NCBI GenBank assembly: GCA_963457665.1
Contig: OY735203.1
Coordinates: 20,332,203 to 20,396,202 of the forward strand
Length of the DNA stretch: 64,000 nucleotides
DNA from: Thysanoteuthis rhombus
Taxonomy: Eukaryota; Mollusca; Cephalopoda; Oegopsida; Thysanoteuthidae
Direction: 5' to 3'
The position numbers were made by a program, and so were the translations under genes. This document shows, piece after piece, positions 48,100 to 62,049 of the stretch. Numbering within the stretch: the first letter of the stretch is position 1; each line of letters starts with the position of its first letter. Below the pieces are notes generated by a model, which was not told where the DNA came from, ran no database searches, and saw nothing but the letters and a program-made list of their open reading frames with translations.

Positions 48100-48530
48100 G
48101 TTTTTTGTGCTTCAATTCAGTCATTGACCATTCTTACAACTGGAGAACAAATTTTTGTATAAAATCAATCAATCCAAGAGTAGCTCCAGATATACTCAGA
48201 TATTCTGATGATATAATTCACTAAAATATATACGATGGAATATTACTTGTTCTAAAGTCTATTTGCCCTATATGAAATGGAAAAGTATCTCGTTTATCAA
48301 ACAATTTGTAGATGAACTTTTAATCCTCAATTTTGATATCCAAATCCCAGAATGTTGCTTGCATTCCTCCATGATCACATCTCAATTAAAGATCCTTAAC
48401 GTATAAATCAAATTAAAATTTTCCGACTTTTCTCTCATCATTTAGAGAACATAAGTCATCAATAGAACGGGTACAGCCTGAAAAGAATCAAGCAGGTTTC
48501 ATATTAGTTTTAATTAGAGCTGACATGAAT
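48100..48530 (-). pseudogene. YIDDL-type reverse transcriptase fragment (decayed)
   Basis: Minus-strand reading gives SIDDLCSLNDERK at 48468-48430, with both catalytic aspartates kept and tyrosine changed to serine. It then gives a MQATFWDLDIKIED block, KFIYKLFDKRDTFPFHI and SNIPSYIF, then SEYLSISGATLGLIDFI. The same order is seen in a family of animal retroelement RTs whose consensus runs YIDDL...FLDLDIxI..KFVYKLFDKRDxFPF...RMP...SNIPSxIFYxxxxSE. Stops and frameshifts separate blocks. I cannot place the family firmly; Penelope-like is one possibility. Confidence 0.7.
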
Positions 48531-48643
48531 ATATATATTCGGGTGTATGTAGATTAAAATTACCGCAGAAGGAGGTAGGAACAATTCCCATAGGGACACC
48601 TATGATCTGATGATATATTTTATGTCCTATTTTGAAGTAATTT

Positions 48644-48647
<4 letters not shown>

Positions 48648-48704
<57 letters not shown>

Positions 48705-48746
48705 AGTTGTTTATGTGTGTGTGTGTGTGTGTGTGCGTGTGTGTAC
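48648..48746. repeat. (TA)n-(TG)n compound microsatellite
   Basis: TA units followed by TG units with AGTTGTTTA and GCG interruptions. Confidence 0.97.
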
Positions 48747-50233
48747 ATGTATGTTTGTAAATATGTTACCCTGAAACTTATTTTCCAGCATCATTTTAGA
48801 GTATATCCTCCTTCATATATACCTTACAAAATGTACTGCTCAGAAAGGGTTGCGCCAGAAGTCCGTAGTAAATCTAGTGCACCCACTGTGCATAAATTCG
48901 TGGACTTGACTTCACACGGATATTCATAGATCTACAAATCTATGTGTTCTGGGAACATAGATATACTAATGTCAATGTTTATATTATTCTGATCTTCTGA
49001 ATTTACATCGCTAAAGAGAGCACAAAGCAAAGATATGTCTTAAAACTGTTCAATTATAAAGTAGACAAGGTTTATACATAAGGTGTAACATTTAAAGAAG
49101 GGTCATTAGCAATAAAAGATTTTTTTTTTAGATGATTGACCTCGTTCTAGTTGGTGGCACGACATTTTGGCCGATCCATTTTCTCCACTTGTACCACCCA
49201 AGTGTGATGATGGTAAATATATTGAAATCCCCAAACAGATCAGATGGAAAAGAAAATAACAACAGACTCCCTTTTTTGGTTTTTCTGGTAACCCCAAAAG
49301 GAGGTGGTTATGTTAGTGCAGTATACATGAAACTGGTATATATGGGTCTATATCTCAGAGCATCGTTTCTTTGTTAAGAATGAGTTTGTTAGTTATTCTC
49401 AGCGGCGACCCTAAGATAGAGGAAAAGAGCTAAAACAATATAGGCCATACGCTCAAAAATAATAGCTATCCATCCCATATTATGTCCACGAAACCTTTCG
49501 AGGTTGGGAGTCTCAAGGGTACCTATTTTCCGACAATCCACATCCTATACGTGAGGGCAATTACAGAGAAGGTACGAAGAGCCTTTAATCATCATAACGT
49601 TTGGGTTACTTATATTAATTTTCACAGCCTCTGAAACCTGCTTACTGAAATGTTCCCACCACATGAGAAGAGTCATACCAATAATTGTATTTATATTATT
49701 CCCTCTAAATATGAGAATATTTACGGGGGGGGGATTGAAAGACATCCCAAGTTCCAGCTCGAAGAACAATAGAAAAGCTATAATCAGAGGCAAAATAGAA
49801 TTGAATAGTTGAAAGAGAAAAGCAAACTCCATCCTCTCAGTTGAAAAGTCGGGATTATAGAGAGAGAAATATTAAAGAAGCAACGCACATCAAGATGTCA
49901 ACTGAGTGCAGGGTTCAACCCGGTGTTGGTTCCGCTACTCATCAGGGATAAAGTAAGTTGATCCAGCACTATCAATAAAAAGGTAAAGGGAATGCCTCAA
50001 CGCTACGGTATGCCCGTTTATATTGAAGAGAGAATTAGGTTAACAACTAACAGATTCAGATGTTAAACCTGTTTGACAGTAGGATAGATCGGTCCAATCG
50101 TCATGATAACATTGAGGAGTTCAAATGTACAAAAAATTCTTTAGAGGTATAAACATGGTTTACAGAGAGACAGACAGACAGAGACATAGTAAGAGAACGA
50201 GGGAGAAACATAGAAATGGACGGAAAGACTGAT
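48747..50233. other. No confident feature; possible tRNA-like T arm
   Basis: GCAGGGTTCAACCCGG near 49908-49923 on the plus strand is B-box-like, but there is no matching A box. The rest is unassigned, including frames at 49132-49377 and 49545-49832. Confidence 0.4.
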
Positions 50234-50279
50234 TATATATATATATATATATATACATAGAGAGAGAGAGAGAGAGAGA
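50234..50279. repeat. (TA)n-(GA)n microsatellite
   Basis: About 10 TA units, ACATA, then about 10 GA units. Confidence 0.95.
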
Positions 50280-50680
50280 AATCTTCTGTAAGTGATAAAA
50301 TGCAACCTAAAGAATTTTATAATGACGAGGATGATAAAAAAATATTCGATTTAAAACATTTCATAATTCAAAAATCATTTTGACGATATGGTTTTGTCAT
50401 CGTTTCCATGAGTGAAATCCAAGTATTAAAATGGTTAATTTTGAATACTGCCTTCTAACGGTGACTTTGGAAGTATTTAGAAATAACTCACCATTCTAGA
50501 TAAGTGGTCGAACTAGGAAACCCATGTCATGTGATTTCTCTCCAATCTTTTTTAGCATTCTGTTCTATAACGTATGAATAATATATTGAGCACTTTTTAT
50601 TCTAATTTTTCTAAAAATGATTAATTTTAAGAAATCAAGTGCTTACTTTCATTATCGGAGTTTTTATCAAAACTACTTTA

Positions 50681-50745
50681 AACAAAGGGGTATTTCAGAC
50701 GTTGATGCGGCTACCCTATCGGTTGCAGGTTCGATTTTCCCATTT
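50681..50745 (+). repeat. tRNA-like relic
   Basis: GCAGGTTCGATTTTCC at 50725-50740 resembles a T arm and B box. GGGGTATTTCAGACGTTGAT upstream is a possible A-box region. Flanking DNA is unassigned. Candidate SINE remnant. Confidence 0.35.
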
Positions 50746-50948
50746 TCTCTGTTTATCCTGTTTACGTTGCCTAGGGTGCATGATACTTTCATCGTTTAAT
50801 AACCATAGTTCATTTTAAATAGAGTTTCAATCTGATATAATGCAATTCATAATCATTCTTCTGGTTCTAATATTCAATACTTGATAATACAATTATTTGC
50901 GATGAAAGGAACAAAAGGGGCAGATGTACACCGTGAATAAACAAAAAA

Positions 50949-51600
<652 letters not shown>

Positions 51601-52029
51601 TGAATGTGTATTCCTCGGATATTACTTTGAAGATTCTTCCTCAATAACCCTCACTTCTATGAAAGAAAACATGTTGCAAACAAGTTAATCACACTTTGCA
51701 GGCTTCACTCTATTCAAACTCTATGAGCAACATTTTTTTTTTATAATCTCTATTCGTTCATTTTTCTTCTTACTTTTTGTAATTTGTCAGATCAGTTCAA
51801 TAGTGCATAAGAATGCATAACATGAAATGATGCTAATGTTTCTATCTGCCTATTGTCTTTTCATTTTTGATTCATACTAATTTCTACATGCCTATCCGTC
51901 TCCGGGTTTTAGTTTCAGCTGATACTAAGTTATCATAATTTGAAAAGGAATACCTTAACCATACTGCATCGAAACACATACAAATCAAAATTGCCCTATT
52001 CAAGGTATTGCCGTTTACATACCCACCTG

Positions 52030-52033
<4 letters not shown>
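51601..52033. other. No identifiable feature
   Basis: AT-rich flank without recognised content. Confidence 0.6.

Positions 52034-52088
<55 letters not shown>
52034..52088. repeat. (CA)n-(TA)n compound microsatellite
   Basis: About 18 CA units then about 9 TA units. Confidence 0.97.
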
Positions 52089-52483
52089 GGGTTGATTGAT
52101 AAATAAAGTGTCCAAGCTTATAGAAGTTTCATACTAGATAGAATGATGAAGCTGGTATGAAAATGAATTGAATTTATTTTCATCCCGAATCCAATTTGTT
52201 GAACCTAGTCAAGGATTAGAGCAATACATTTAACCATGAATTTGAGAGAAGCGTTGAAAAATCAAAAATAAGTTGGTAGATCAAAAGTTAAGCAGAAACT
52301 ACCCTCCATTAACAGAATGAAAAATGGATGTAACATTTTTAAAAAATATATATTTGTCAAAAAAAAATCAAACTCGTTATTTGAAGAGGAATACTTTTTT
52401 CCATTTTGATACTAATTTCATTTTATCTGATCTATAACAATCATAGGATTGGAGACCTTATGAAGTGTTTGCACCTACACATA

Positions 52484-52485
<2 letters not shown>

Positions 52486-52550
<65 letters not shown>
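52486..52550. repeat. (TA)n microsatellite
   Basis: About 32 TA units. The interval 52089-52485 shows nothing identifiable. Confidence 0.98.
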
Positions 52551-52553
<3 letters not shown>

Positions 52554-52859
52554 ATGAACAGTTTTGTTAATGACTGAATGTATGGTTAAAATGCTTGGTC
52601 TGATCTATCGTTTGAACTATACTTGCATACGTTTCATCCTGTCATACGTTTTTCTGTGCATAAACGAGACAAACTAACAAAAATCTTGAAAACATGTCCC
52701 TTATCAACCATATGTATCAAGAGGTGCATAAACATATGATCGGAAAAAATTCACAGCTTTAAGCTCTAAAAAAGAATTTTCCCAAAATATTGTTATTTCA
52801 GTTAATCATTTCCCAATAACTGTTATCCTAATTCAATTAATTTTCTCAATTTTTTTTTC

Positions 52860-53720
52860 GCTTTTTGCACTACAGAATGTGATATTATGGTACAATACGT
52901 GAGCATTCTTTGTTGGGATGATCAGTTGTTCACCTTGTGACTGTTCTGTAGATTTAAAAGCAAAACAGTAAGCACCACTACCCCTCCAGCTATTATTCTT
53001 ATATATATTTCATATCATACTACATACACTTTGTTATTTTATATAACGTATCATCATGATGTGTTGTACATGGATGATATTTTATACTACATATTTAATC
53101 TTTAGAAACACAGGGCTTACTCACGTAAACTATCCAAAAATGTATTTGACAATGAAGGTTTGATAAGTTCAACAACTAACGTGACTCGTTTTTCGTGCCT
53201 TCTCTGTTGAGTGTTCACTCATGTGAATATTAAATCTACTGTGTCGATTCCACTCACAGAATGCATGCAAACCAATTCATGATATGCATATTTAGGAATA
53301 TTAGTTAAACAAAAAACCATCTTCGAGCTAATCATTTACCAGCATATTCAACTGGAGAATCGGACAATTTTTTCTTTCAAAAATTCCAGACTTAATTTTT
53401 CCTCGTCTCATACCATCTCACATAGATTAATATCAGAATTGACGAATAAATTAGTTTTATATATATATATATAGTTGAGACTAAACTAAACAACATGCTG
53501 ACCAGTACTAAAACTTAAATGGGCTATTCCATTAATATATTTAAAAATTCGTAATTTTTCCACGTTGTATACCATCAAGCATCCAATAATTTGTTCTTTC
53601 CTTTAAATTACCAAATAGAGCATTATTGTGAACGTGGTTGAAATGAAACCATAGCGCTTTCTAGCGGGTAGTAAGACCTAAATGGGGGATTCCATTAATA
53701 TACTTAGAAAATTGCTACTT
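52860..53720. repeat. Dispersed repeat A, copy 2, with internal duplication
   Basis: Homologous to 17480-18230. Shared blocks include TGATATTATGGTAC/TGATATCATGGTAC, GGATGATCAGTTGTTCACC/GGATCATCAGCTGTTTACC, GAAACACAGGGCTTA, CATGTGAATATTAAA and GCATGCAAACCAA. The right part is duplicated within this copy: 53400-53545 and 53570-53700 both contain a TTGAGACTAAACTAAAC/TTGAAATGAAACCATAG block, AGTA.., and GGGCTATTCCATTAATATA / GGGGATTCCATTAATATA. No protein recognised. Confidence 0.75.
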
Positions 53721-54029
53721 TGTATTCCATGTTCAATTTCCCATTCCCCCCCAACAACCTAAACAGATGGACAGCGCCAAATTTCCCCTTTCCCTGGTTT
53801 TAGTCAATTCAATGATTTTTTTCACTATGATAAGGACTTGGTTACCTCATTCCTCTAACATAGATATGAACGTATTTTTTTCAATAGACGTTACTAATTT
53901 ATTCTATTTTCATACTCTCCTGAACGTATTTTTCCAAATTTTCCTTATGATTCCTTTATAGTCAAACTGGTAAGTTTTAAATGGATCATGATGTTTAGTC
54001 ATAGCTTTCTAAATCTGCATAAAATGTTA

Positions 54030-54420
54030 CTTATTTCGCCGCCTTTGATTTACCATTCCTATAACTGAAGAAACAATTTTCGGTATAAAAACAATAAATC
54101 GTAATATATCTCGTGCTATCCTTGGATAAGTTCCATAAATATACTAATATGGAAAACTACTTTTTGTAAATGGCATACATAGGATATGAAATGGACATAA
54201 ATTTCATTCGTCAAACAATCTATAGAGAAACATTTCATCCTCAAATCTAATATCCGAATTTAAGAACGTTGCTTACATTCCGTTATGTTCAAATTTCAGT
54301 TCATGATTTTTGCGTTATATTGCTCTGCACGATTTTCTGGATTCTCTTTCATTATAACAACATAAATCATCGAAATATACAAGTTTGTATTAGTTTTAAT
54401 TAAAGACGATATTGATATAA
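54030..54420 (-). pseudogene. YIDDL-type reverse transcriptase fragment (decayed)
   Basis: Minus-strand frames give VYFDDLCCYNERESRKSC at 54386-54333 (catalytic DD retained), a NHELKFEHNGM block (ELELKxEHxGxxATFLDLDI consensus), ATFLNSDIRFEDEMFLYRLF, CPFHILCMPF, then a FPY..IYGTYPRIARDILRF block and a VIGMVNQ end. This copy aligns with the one at 48100-48530 through its whole length. Internal stops and base loss show it is not functional. It lies immediately upstream, in minus orientation, of dispersed repeat A copy 2. Confidence 0.75.
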
Positions 54421-55829
54421 ATGCAGTTATGTGGTAATGAGAAACAATACTTATTAGTGTGTGCGTGCTGATGTTTCTTTGGTGGCGTGTGTACTAGAGT
54501 ATGTCAGTATTTTATTTTTCTTTCTTTCTTTTGATTCATTCCAGTAAATCAATCTGCATGTTAGTCGACAACTAATTAAAGCTCTTCCGTCTGTTTGTCT
54601 CTCCACCCGATTCTCTCTTCATCAATGGTTCTTTTCATCTGCATAATAATGAGCTTAAAACCACAAGGTACATTCTTCCGAAAATGAAAAACCAGAGAAA
54701 AACATGTCCGAGATTCTTAACTTAACTTTCAAGAAAACATCACTCTAAAACTATTGCACATATTCCATTAATGTTTCTCTGTTATGTAGCTAAAAGCATT
54801 TACTTTAAGGTACAAACATTTTAATGAAGAAAAAAAACTTTTGCATTTTGAAGCCAAAACTTTGACCGCGTTCAACTCTAACCACACAAATGGGAATTTC
54901 GATCACTTTGCAAACTTCACCCAATTTATTTGACTTGCTCCCCAGAGCAGGCTTTGGTGTTTAGAGTGGTGTTCCTAACTCGATTTTCTCTATAAAAAAG
55001 GAGATTTTACCTCATGGTTCTCAGCACCCCATATTAACCTGATGTCTGATCAATTTGTACATTTACTGAACAATCCATACACCTGGATGTGTATCTGCCT
55101 ATTATGTATAAATATTTGATTGTAACATTTCAAGGCCTTCTTTTTTTTACCATGTATAATTACGTTAACACAGACTGTCTACCTGGAAAATTTAGACTTT
55201 AAATTCTTCTTCCTTATCGGGACTCAAACCCTCTTTACATGAGAGATGTTTAAAATAGGTCTCACTTGATGGTATGCCAACGATGAAAAACTTACTGAAA
55301 TGATTAGTAATTAGTTTTTAATTCTTTGTTGGAAGAAATTGTTCCCGAGTTCAAAATTAGAGAGAGACGTATTTAAAAATCCAAATTCATATGCTTGTTT
55401 CGTGGTATTATAGCTACGATGTCCACTTCTGTCAGCTCGTATGTTTTGAAGTATTGAAACTAGAGATAAGCTAGGCAAAGTTGACACTAATGCAATTGAG
55501 TTCGTATCCCGGTCGATGATTTTGATGTAAGTGGTTTATGGACTGGTCCTATAAGTAATTAGGTGAGTAGTTTTAGTTTGGTCATAGCTTTCCCTCATTT
55601 GAAAGTTTGTTTTTTTTTCAAGTCAGTTAATGTCCACAGAGAGGTTGCATTTAAATGATGAACAACTGTCTCTTAACTAAGATCCTTTGTTTATGTAGAT
55701 TTACTGTTTTTAGTCGGACTTGGTTGGAGGGATTTTAGTACTAACATTGGTAGTGATTATTTCAAATCATGCTTCTTCTTGTTAATGGTCTAGGCTGCGT
55801 CCATTCAATTAATATTTATTCCTGGTTGT
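54421..55829. other. No gene; two possible tRNA-like relics
   Basis: Minus strand 55212-55282 contains GGGTTTGAGTCCCGATA, a T-arm/B-box-like block, and plus strand 55466-55526 contains GAGTTCGTATCCCGG. Both lack a convincing A box. Nothing else is recognised. Confidence 0.4.
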
Positions 55830-56060
55830 GGATATATTTCTTCCCCCATATTATTTACATGGCCCCGTCACTTGATTATATATCTTCTTCAAGATCTGGA
55901 GCTATAATGCCTGGTCCTAAGAGGGGGGAGGAAAAATCTGCATGGAATTCCCAAAAGAAGAAAAAAAAAATCGAGCGAAGAATCGCTCTCGGATAGCAAG
56001 CCTTTGGTGGTGCAAGTTCTAACTTCAATGCTTATCTTCTTCAGAATTTGGACATTAATG
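55830..56060 (+). pseudogene. RTE-like LINE internal fragment
   Basis: Two adjacent frames give KKKKIERRIALG then QAFGGASSNFNAYLLQNLDI, matching KEEEIKRRITLGWQAFGRASSIFKNKDI of the family. Only this ~50-residue segment remains; the upstream RT and downstream tail are not present. Confidence 0.6.
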
Positions 56061-56336
56061 CACAACAAAAAGCAGGAGAAGTAACTCCACGCGATGATTG
56101 ACTGTAGACGCAGGGATACGAAAGGAAGGAATGACTAACGAACGAGGAAACGGAAAAAACTAAAGAACAAATTATTTGCTTATCTGTTCACGAACATGGT
56201 TCATAAATTGTCCATTCATCAAAACAAAGGGTTGAGAGAAGAACGAGTAAATATGTTTACTTGAATTTCCGTACTGGTAATGTTTCACCAAAAATTTAAC
56301 CGTCCGAAAATATCGTAGGAATACTGATTTTTTTCG

Positions 56337-56760
56337 ATGAAACTTTTCTCCTTGTATTATTGGTCACAAATAGAAAATAGTCTTCTTCTCTTTTTCTCTA
56401 TTTTCCTTCTTACTTTATTTTTATTCATTTTTCCTTCTCTCTTTCATATCCTCCTTTCACACTTTTTCTTTATTAGCTTTTCTCTCACTTTTCCTTTCTT
56501 TCTTTCTTTGTCTCTTTTCAATCCTTTTCTTTCTCAAATTTTCTTATTTCAGGTCTTCTCACTTTGTGTAATGTCTGATTTTCTTCTATTCTATTCCTAT
56601 TTTTACCATTTCCCCTTCTTTCTATTCTTCTCTTTCTTTAAGTCTTTTCTCGACCTCTTTCGTTTTTATATCTCAACTTTACACTATGTCGTCCCCGTCT
56701 CTTGATTCACGCTTTCTTTTTCTTCTATCCCCATTTTTTTTCTCTCCACTGGTTTCAAAT
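56337..56760. repeat. Polypyrimidine (TTTC/TCTT) tract
   Basis: About 420 bases very rich in T and C on the plus strand, with TTTC and TTCC repeats but no perfect core. The 122-codon F/L/S-rich open frame is a compositional artefact. Confidence 0.75.
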
Positions 56761-58702
56761 CGATATCAATCTCTTGACTGTCTATACTTATCTACGACTA
56801 ATCACCTCTAATAATGTTGGCTGAATTTACGCCATTGACAGTAACTTCTTAGTCTTTTGTATCACCAGAAATCTTCCCTGATCTCTGACTTGACCTTTGA
56901 AAATATTGTTTCTTTTTACTTATTAAAGTCTGACCTATCCATATCTTTCGAATATTTGTCGTTAATTGTTTCCTCATCAAGGTTCTATGGACATCGTGCA
57001 TTTTCTAAGTACTGTCAGTTTAAGATCTAATTTTATTGACTTGCAGGGTGATCTTTTCTTGTTTTAAACCTCTATTCCTTTCCAAACATGTCCTGACGGC
57101 GAAGTTATCTATAAAAGTTCTCTTTTTATGATTATATATTTTTTTAAATATCGGATAACGTTTGCACTCAATATATTATTGTATTAGCTGGCAATACATT
57201 GTCTTATAACGCTTTTGCCATTCCTCAAACCCTCAGTGACAAAGAAAAAGAGGGTTGGTTGAAAAGTTCCAATATTACTCTGAAGGGGAAAATTTACCTG
57301 CGTTTACAAGACAGAAAAGGATGAAAAATGCCAAAGAGCAGGAGAGCAAGAAAGGAGATGGAACATATCAGGGGTATCAGCATCAAAGTCAAATCTTTCT
57401 TTGCACCAGTTAGTTTTGATAATCTTTTGATAATTGTGCTCTGGGATAAATCATGAAACTGCACATAGAAGCAGCCATTTTATCCATTATTTATTTAACT
57501 GTTTACGAAAGTAACAAAAAGTGTCTGAACACAACACTTGAACTTCTTTGCAGTTTTTTCCAGATATCAACCCTCACAATGTTTATATCTCCTGCATACA
57601 AAAGTGGAATCAACACGTTAGACACAACATAGCATAACATCAAAGAGAAGCCTATGTTCTAAAATGTATGCTTTGAGATTTTCACATGTCGTATTCCTTT
57701 ATCTTTTTCTATTTCTTATGCTTATGTTTTAATATTTCATATAGAATTGAGGGCCTCGATAATATGCTGTTCTAAGAAAATCAGTTTGAAATGAGTTAGT
57801 TCGTAAATGAGAATAACTTCAGAATTGTAAAACCTTTAAAGCATTTGGGGGGTATGATCGATGCTACTGAATGCTGATGGCATATTTACAAAACGTATGT
57901 AAAAAATAGATTCAAAAACAGAGCCAGTGTGTGTGCGTGCTGATATTAAAAAGACTTGTTATTTTAAATGACTATTTTTCTATTGTCACCTTGGCAAAAA
58001 CATGTCAATCGATTTTGTTTTCGATGTTAGTGATGATTGAACAGTGTCTTCGATTCTGAACTTAAACTATTGTTGCAGTAAAACAAATTTTTGATATTTT
58101 TGAAAACAATCCATGTTTGAAAAATGTAATGAATATTGATATGGTTTGTTCGAACCTGTGTTCGATTTTCATACACCCAATCTAATCACGCTCATAAACA
58201 GGAACAAAGGGGTCCACTCCAAACTGGGAAAATATTTTTTGAAATACAACCGGGGGTAAAAATCTCAAGTTTCGCTCTGGGCACATGAAATGCTGCACCA
58301 GCCTTGGTTAACACTGCTTTTTCCGTGGTGTCAGGGTATAAAATCCCTTCGTCTCGAATATCTCGTGGTAAGGCGTCTAAATGTAATATTCATAAAATGT
58401 GGCGAGTCAGTGTGTCTGGAAAAAGGAACAACCAATTAGAATTGATGATTGATATTTAAAGGGACGGCAAATATTTTAACTGCAAACTACTGAAATGAAG
58501 AGACGAAGAGAGACCCACTCAGGATGAGTTAATTCGTCAGCTCAGAAAATGATCTTGAATTGAGCACACACATAGACCGACAGGTACACTCAAACACACA
58601 TTTTTGTCAACCTGTATAAATAAAACAGTCATACAGTAAATTTTCTCAGACACTTTGCACGCCTGCTCTTTATCAAAACAATGATGAATTTTTTTTAATG
58701 TC

Positions 58703-58705
<3 letters not shown>
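56761..58705. other. No identifiable feature; possible MITE end at 57145-57170
   Basis: TATCGGATAACGTTTGCACTC near 57149-57169 matches the MITE-like family terminus, but the opposite end is not found. The rest is unassigned AT-rich DNA. Confidence 0.4.

Positions 58706-58749
<44 letters not shown>
58706..58749. repeat. (TA)n microsatellite
   Basis: About 21 TA units. Confidence 0.98.
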
Positions 58750-58753
<4 letters not shown>

Positions 58754-60650
58754 TGAAAAGCATTTATAAAACGAATTTATGACTCTTATTTTCGTGAAAT
58801 GTTCATACTTATTAGATAACTACATGGATGTTACAAAGTGTTTAGAGAAGATAGTCGTATTCAGGATATGCCAAATATTTCAGTACTTAGGATATAGTAT
58901 CCCAACTTCAGAAAGCAATGGGAGAGAGCAGCAATATCTGCAGCTGATTACAAGAATAAAACTTTCAAACTGAATCTAAAAGAAATCCAAACAAAGATAA
59001 TCATCAAATCCAGTTCCAGCATCCCTCTGATGGTTCAAGACTGCACTAGGCTACATGAAAAAAAGTGCATGAATCGTATCAAGCCAACCTTGAAGACACT
59101 TACCTTTTCCAGGGCTCGAACACTGATTGCTGCCACTGGTACAAAACACGTGTTTAATGTTCCAACAAGACAGGCCCTTGTTCCAACTATCCTTCACGTT
59201 TACCCCGCACGTATCCAAATGTACCTCACTATGTTATAGTGAAATTTGTTGCAGCAACAGCTCATTTTTCATTGTTTATTCTATTTACGCTCTCTAGACC
59301 GACTGGCATGATCACCACGTGAAACGATGGCTGTCGATTCACAAAAAGGTTTTTCAATTAAAAAAACAAAAAAGGCACTTATAGTTATTCTGCAGGGTTA
59401 TTCTCTCATATCTTTATACCATTATTGTCTACGTTTTGGGGTACGCTGAGAGAAGATATGGATGGACAAGACAAAAGCTAGGTATCAAGGAGTATTTCGA
59501 GCTTACGACTTATAAGCCGTTCATTCAGCTCAAATCACAAGAGCCGTGTTGCATAAAGATGACTTCCAAAAGGATGCAGGTTCCATTTCTGCAGTAGCCT
59601 ATAACTTTAACTATTAATTCTATTTACACTGACTGGTATATTCATCGTGTAAAATCAAGATGTCAGTTCGAAAAACAGTTTCAAATAAAACAAACACACA
59701 CATATATATACATAAACGCAAAAAAGCGTGACCCACAAACACCGCCACGTTATATCAGTGCCTTTTCAATCGGCGTTCGTCGTATTTCGTATCGATGGAG
59801 TCTCGACACTTGCTATGTCGGAAGCCAGTTAAAAGCCGCTATTCAAGAATCTTAAGGCGAACAGTTTTCTTTAATGTAGGTAGTCGTCATTTAAAACGAT
59901 TTCTACCTCATCAATGCTTACACACGTTTACATGTGTACACGAACGATTGCACACCAACACACACACACACACACACACACATATAACTGCTAATGCACA
60001 CACCTTTCACTATCTAAAATAGATATGAAGTCTCAATTAAACAACACTTCGTCTTTTCTCCATCCTTCACCTTCGTTTTTTTTTTCTTTTTTTTTCTCTC
60101 TCTTTTCTTGTTTCTTATTTACGCCATGACGGCTTACTTGCTCTTATGTTTAAGATTGTGTGCAAACACAACCGTATTTGAGTAGACTCCCCTGGGCGTA
60201 CATTCATGCGGTCAACTAATCACAGAGACACCCATACAAATACAATTACGAACTAATACTAATCTCTTGGAAAAAAAAAACTTTAAAAGGGACACTTTTG
60301 ATCTGAGAACCTAAAGTATTACACACGTACACACATACACATACAAGTACATACATATACGTAGGTTTTCCTGGTATCCGATAATCGAAGATGTCTATGG
60401 AAAAAATTTGTAAGCCGAAATCACCTGAAGTGAAGAAGAAATTGCTATTAATTTATATGGCAAAGCTTTTTTTATGGTTTTACGACCCCGAAATAATCAT
60501 GATGATGTCGGTGCGGTTGAGAGGTACAGGGGACTAGCTTCAAAGACATGCGCTGCCTCTATAATGGATTCTAGCAAATCAAACACTTGGCACCTTTTCC
60601 TTTTTCCGCCTTCAAGAAAGTGTAAAATTTCGTGAAGTGGGGTATACCGG

Positions 60651-60653
<3 letters not shown>
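58750..60653. other. No identifiable gene; (CA)n at 59959-59983
   Basis: A plus frame at 59030-59239 (69 codons) and another at 59795-60022 have no recognised domain. The only clear feature is about twelve CA units. Confidence 0.5.
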
Positions 60654-60742
<89 letters not shown>

Positions 60743-60760
60743 CACACACACACACACACA
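60654..60760. repeat. (TA)n-(GA)n-(CA)n compound microsatellite
   Basis: About 23 TA units, 20 GA units, CT, then nine CA units in direct succession. Confidence 0.98.
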
Positions 60761-61957
60761 GACAGATTTACAAAAATGAATCCCAACTCATAACTCCTCT
60801 TCAGTTACTTACTGGGTGTAGTTTATTTTTTTTACAAATACAAAACACTCACAATATCCCTATTGTTTTGATATGAAATGACTTAGCTGATGAAGAGTTT
60901 TTATGTTTCTTTTTTTGTAAATAATCGTATGTGCATTTTTTCTCATCTGTATGCACATACATCTCTAGAGTTGATTTTTGTCTGGCTTCAATGATGGGTG
61001 AAGTTATTTGGAGTCGGTTTTTGATTGCTAATTATCATCCGGGTTCCTCTGCAAGCTTTACTGAATGGAAGAATGGCCTCTTTTTTTTTTCGCAATCAGT
61101 ATTATTTCAAATCCTGAATTGTAAAGCAATGCATAAAGCAGATAACATTGTAGCCATTATTTTCGTTAAACAGGAGCTCTTAGGTAGATATTTCTTTTTC
61201 TGAGATTTGGTGCTCAGATGAAAAGTTGTATGTTAAAAACGAAATACGTAACCACCCCACCTATAGCTGGCTATAAGCAAATCATGGACATGTCAATTGA
61301 AACGTGACTTTTTTTATATGTAAAGTCGACTGAAAAAATTACTGCAAAACCTTACAGGTATAAATCTTTAAAAAACTAAACTTTAAAAAAACATATCTGT
61401 CTGGAGATAAAAATGTCTTTGAATTTCATTTTTTTTTTTATCATTGCACGTGCTTTTAATATATATTTTTTTCAATCCGAATTTCAAGGTCTGTAGTGTT
61501 ATATTTTGATTTTTTGTTGTGACTTGTTGGAAAGGGGAATGTGCCTGTATCGGTATTTTGCTGTGTGAATATCTCCTTGGGTAATCCAAGATTTTAGGTA
61601 ATGTGTAGGTAAAATATTTGAAAAGGAAACTGATTTGATTATATATATATATATATACATGTATCTTTTTTATTTCAAACTCAATCTACAGTTATTGAAT
61701 AGTGTGTATATTTTGTGTTGTATGTGGTAAGTGTTTTTGTATTGATATTATCCTTCAAATGGGTTTTTATATATTGTAAAAACCTGGACGTTGTTTTATA
61801 GTATTGTTTGGGGTTATAAGTGCTTCTTCTATGATCTGGCGTGTCACTTTTTATAGATATCATTTATTATCTTGCTTTACATACCAGAAGTGAATCCATT
61901 TTGTAGTGGTGTTTTACTAAGGCAGTTTTATGGTCACCGATGTTCATTTTGCCTATC

Positions 61958-61993
<36 letters not shown>

Positions 61994-62049
61994 AGTGGAT
62001 TAGTGAATAGGTGGATTAGTGAATAACCATGTATGATATGCATACAAAC
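60761..62049. other. No identifiable gene; short TA runs
   Basis: TA runs at 61638-61657 and 61962-61990. Frames at 60931-61203 (plus) and 61867-62184 (minus) are unrecognised, and the latter overlaps the antisense of the next LINE. Confidence 0.5.

Noticed and set aside
56337-56705. 122-codon F/L/S-rich frame resembling a membrane protein
   Set aside because: It is a translation of a polypyrimidine tract.
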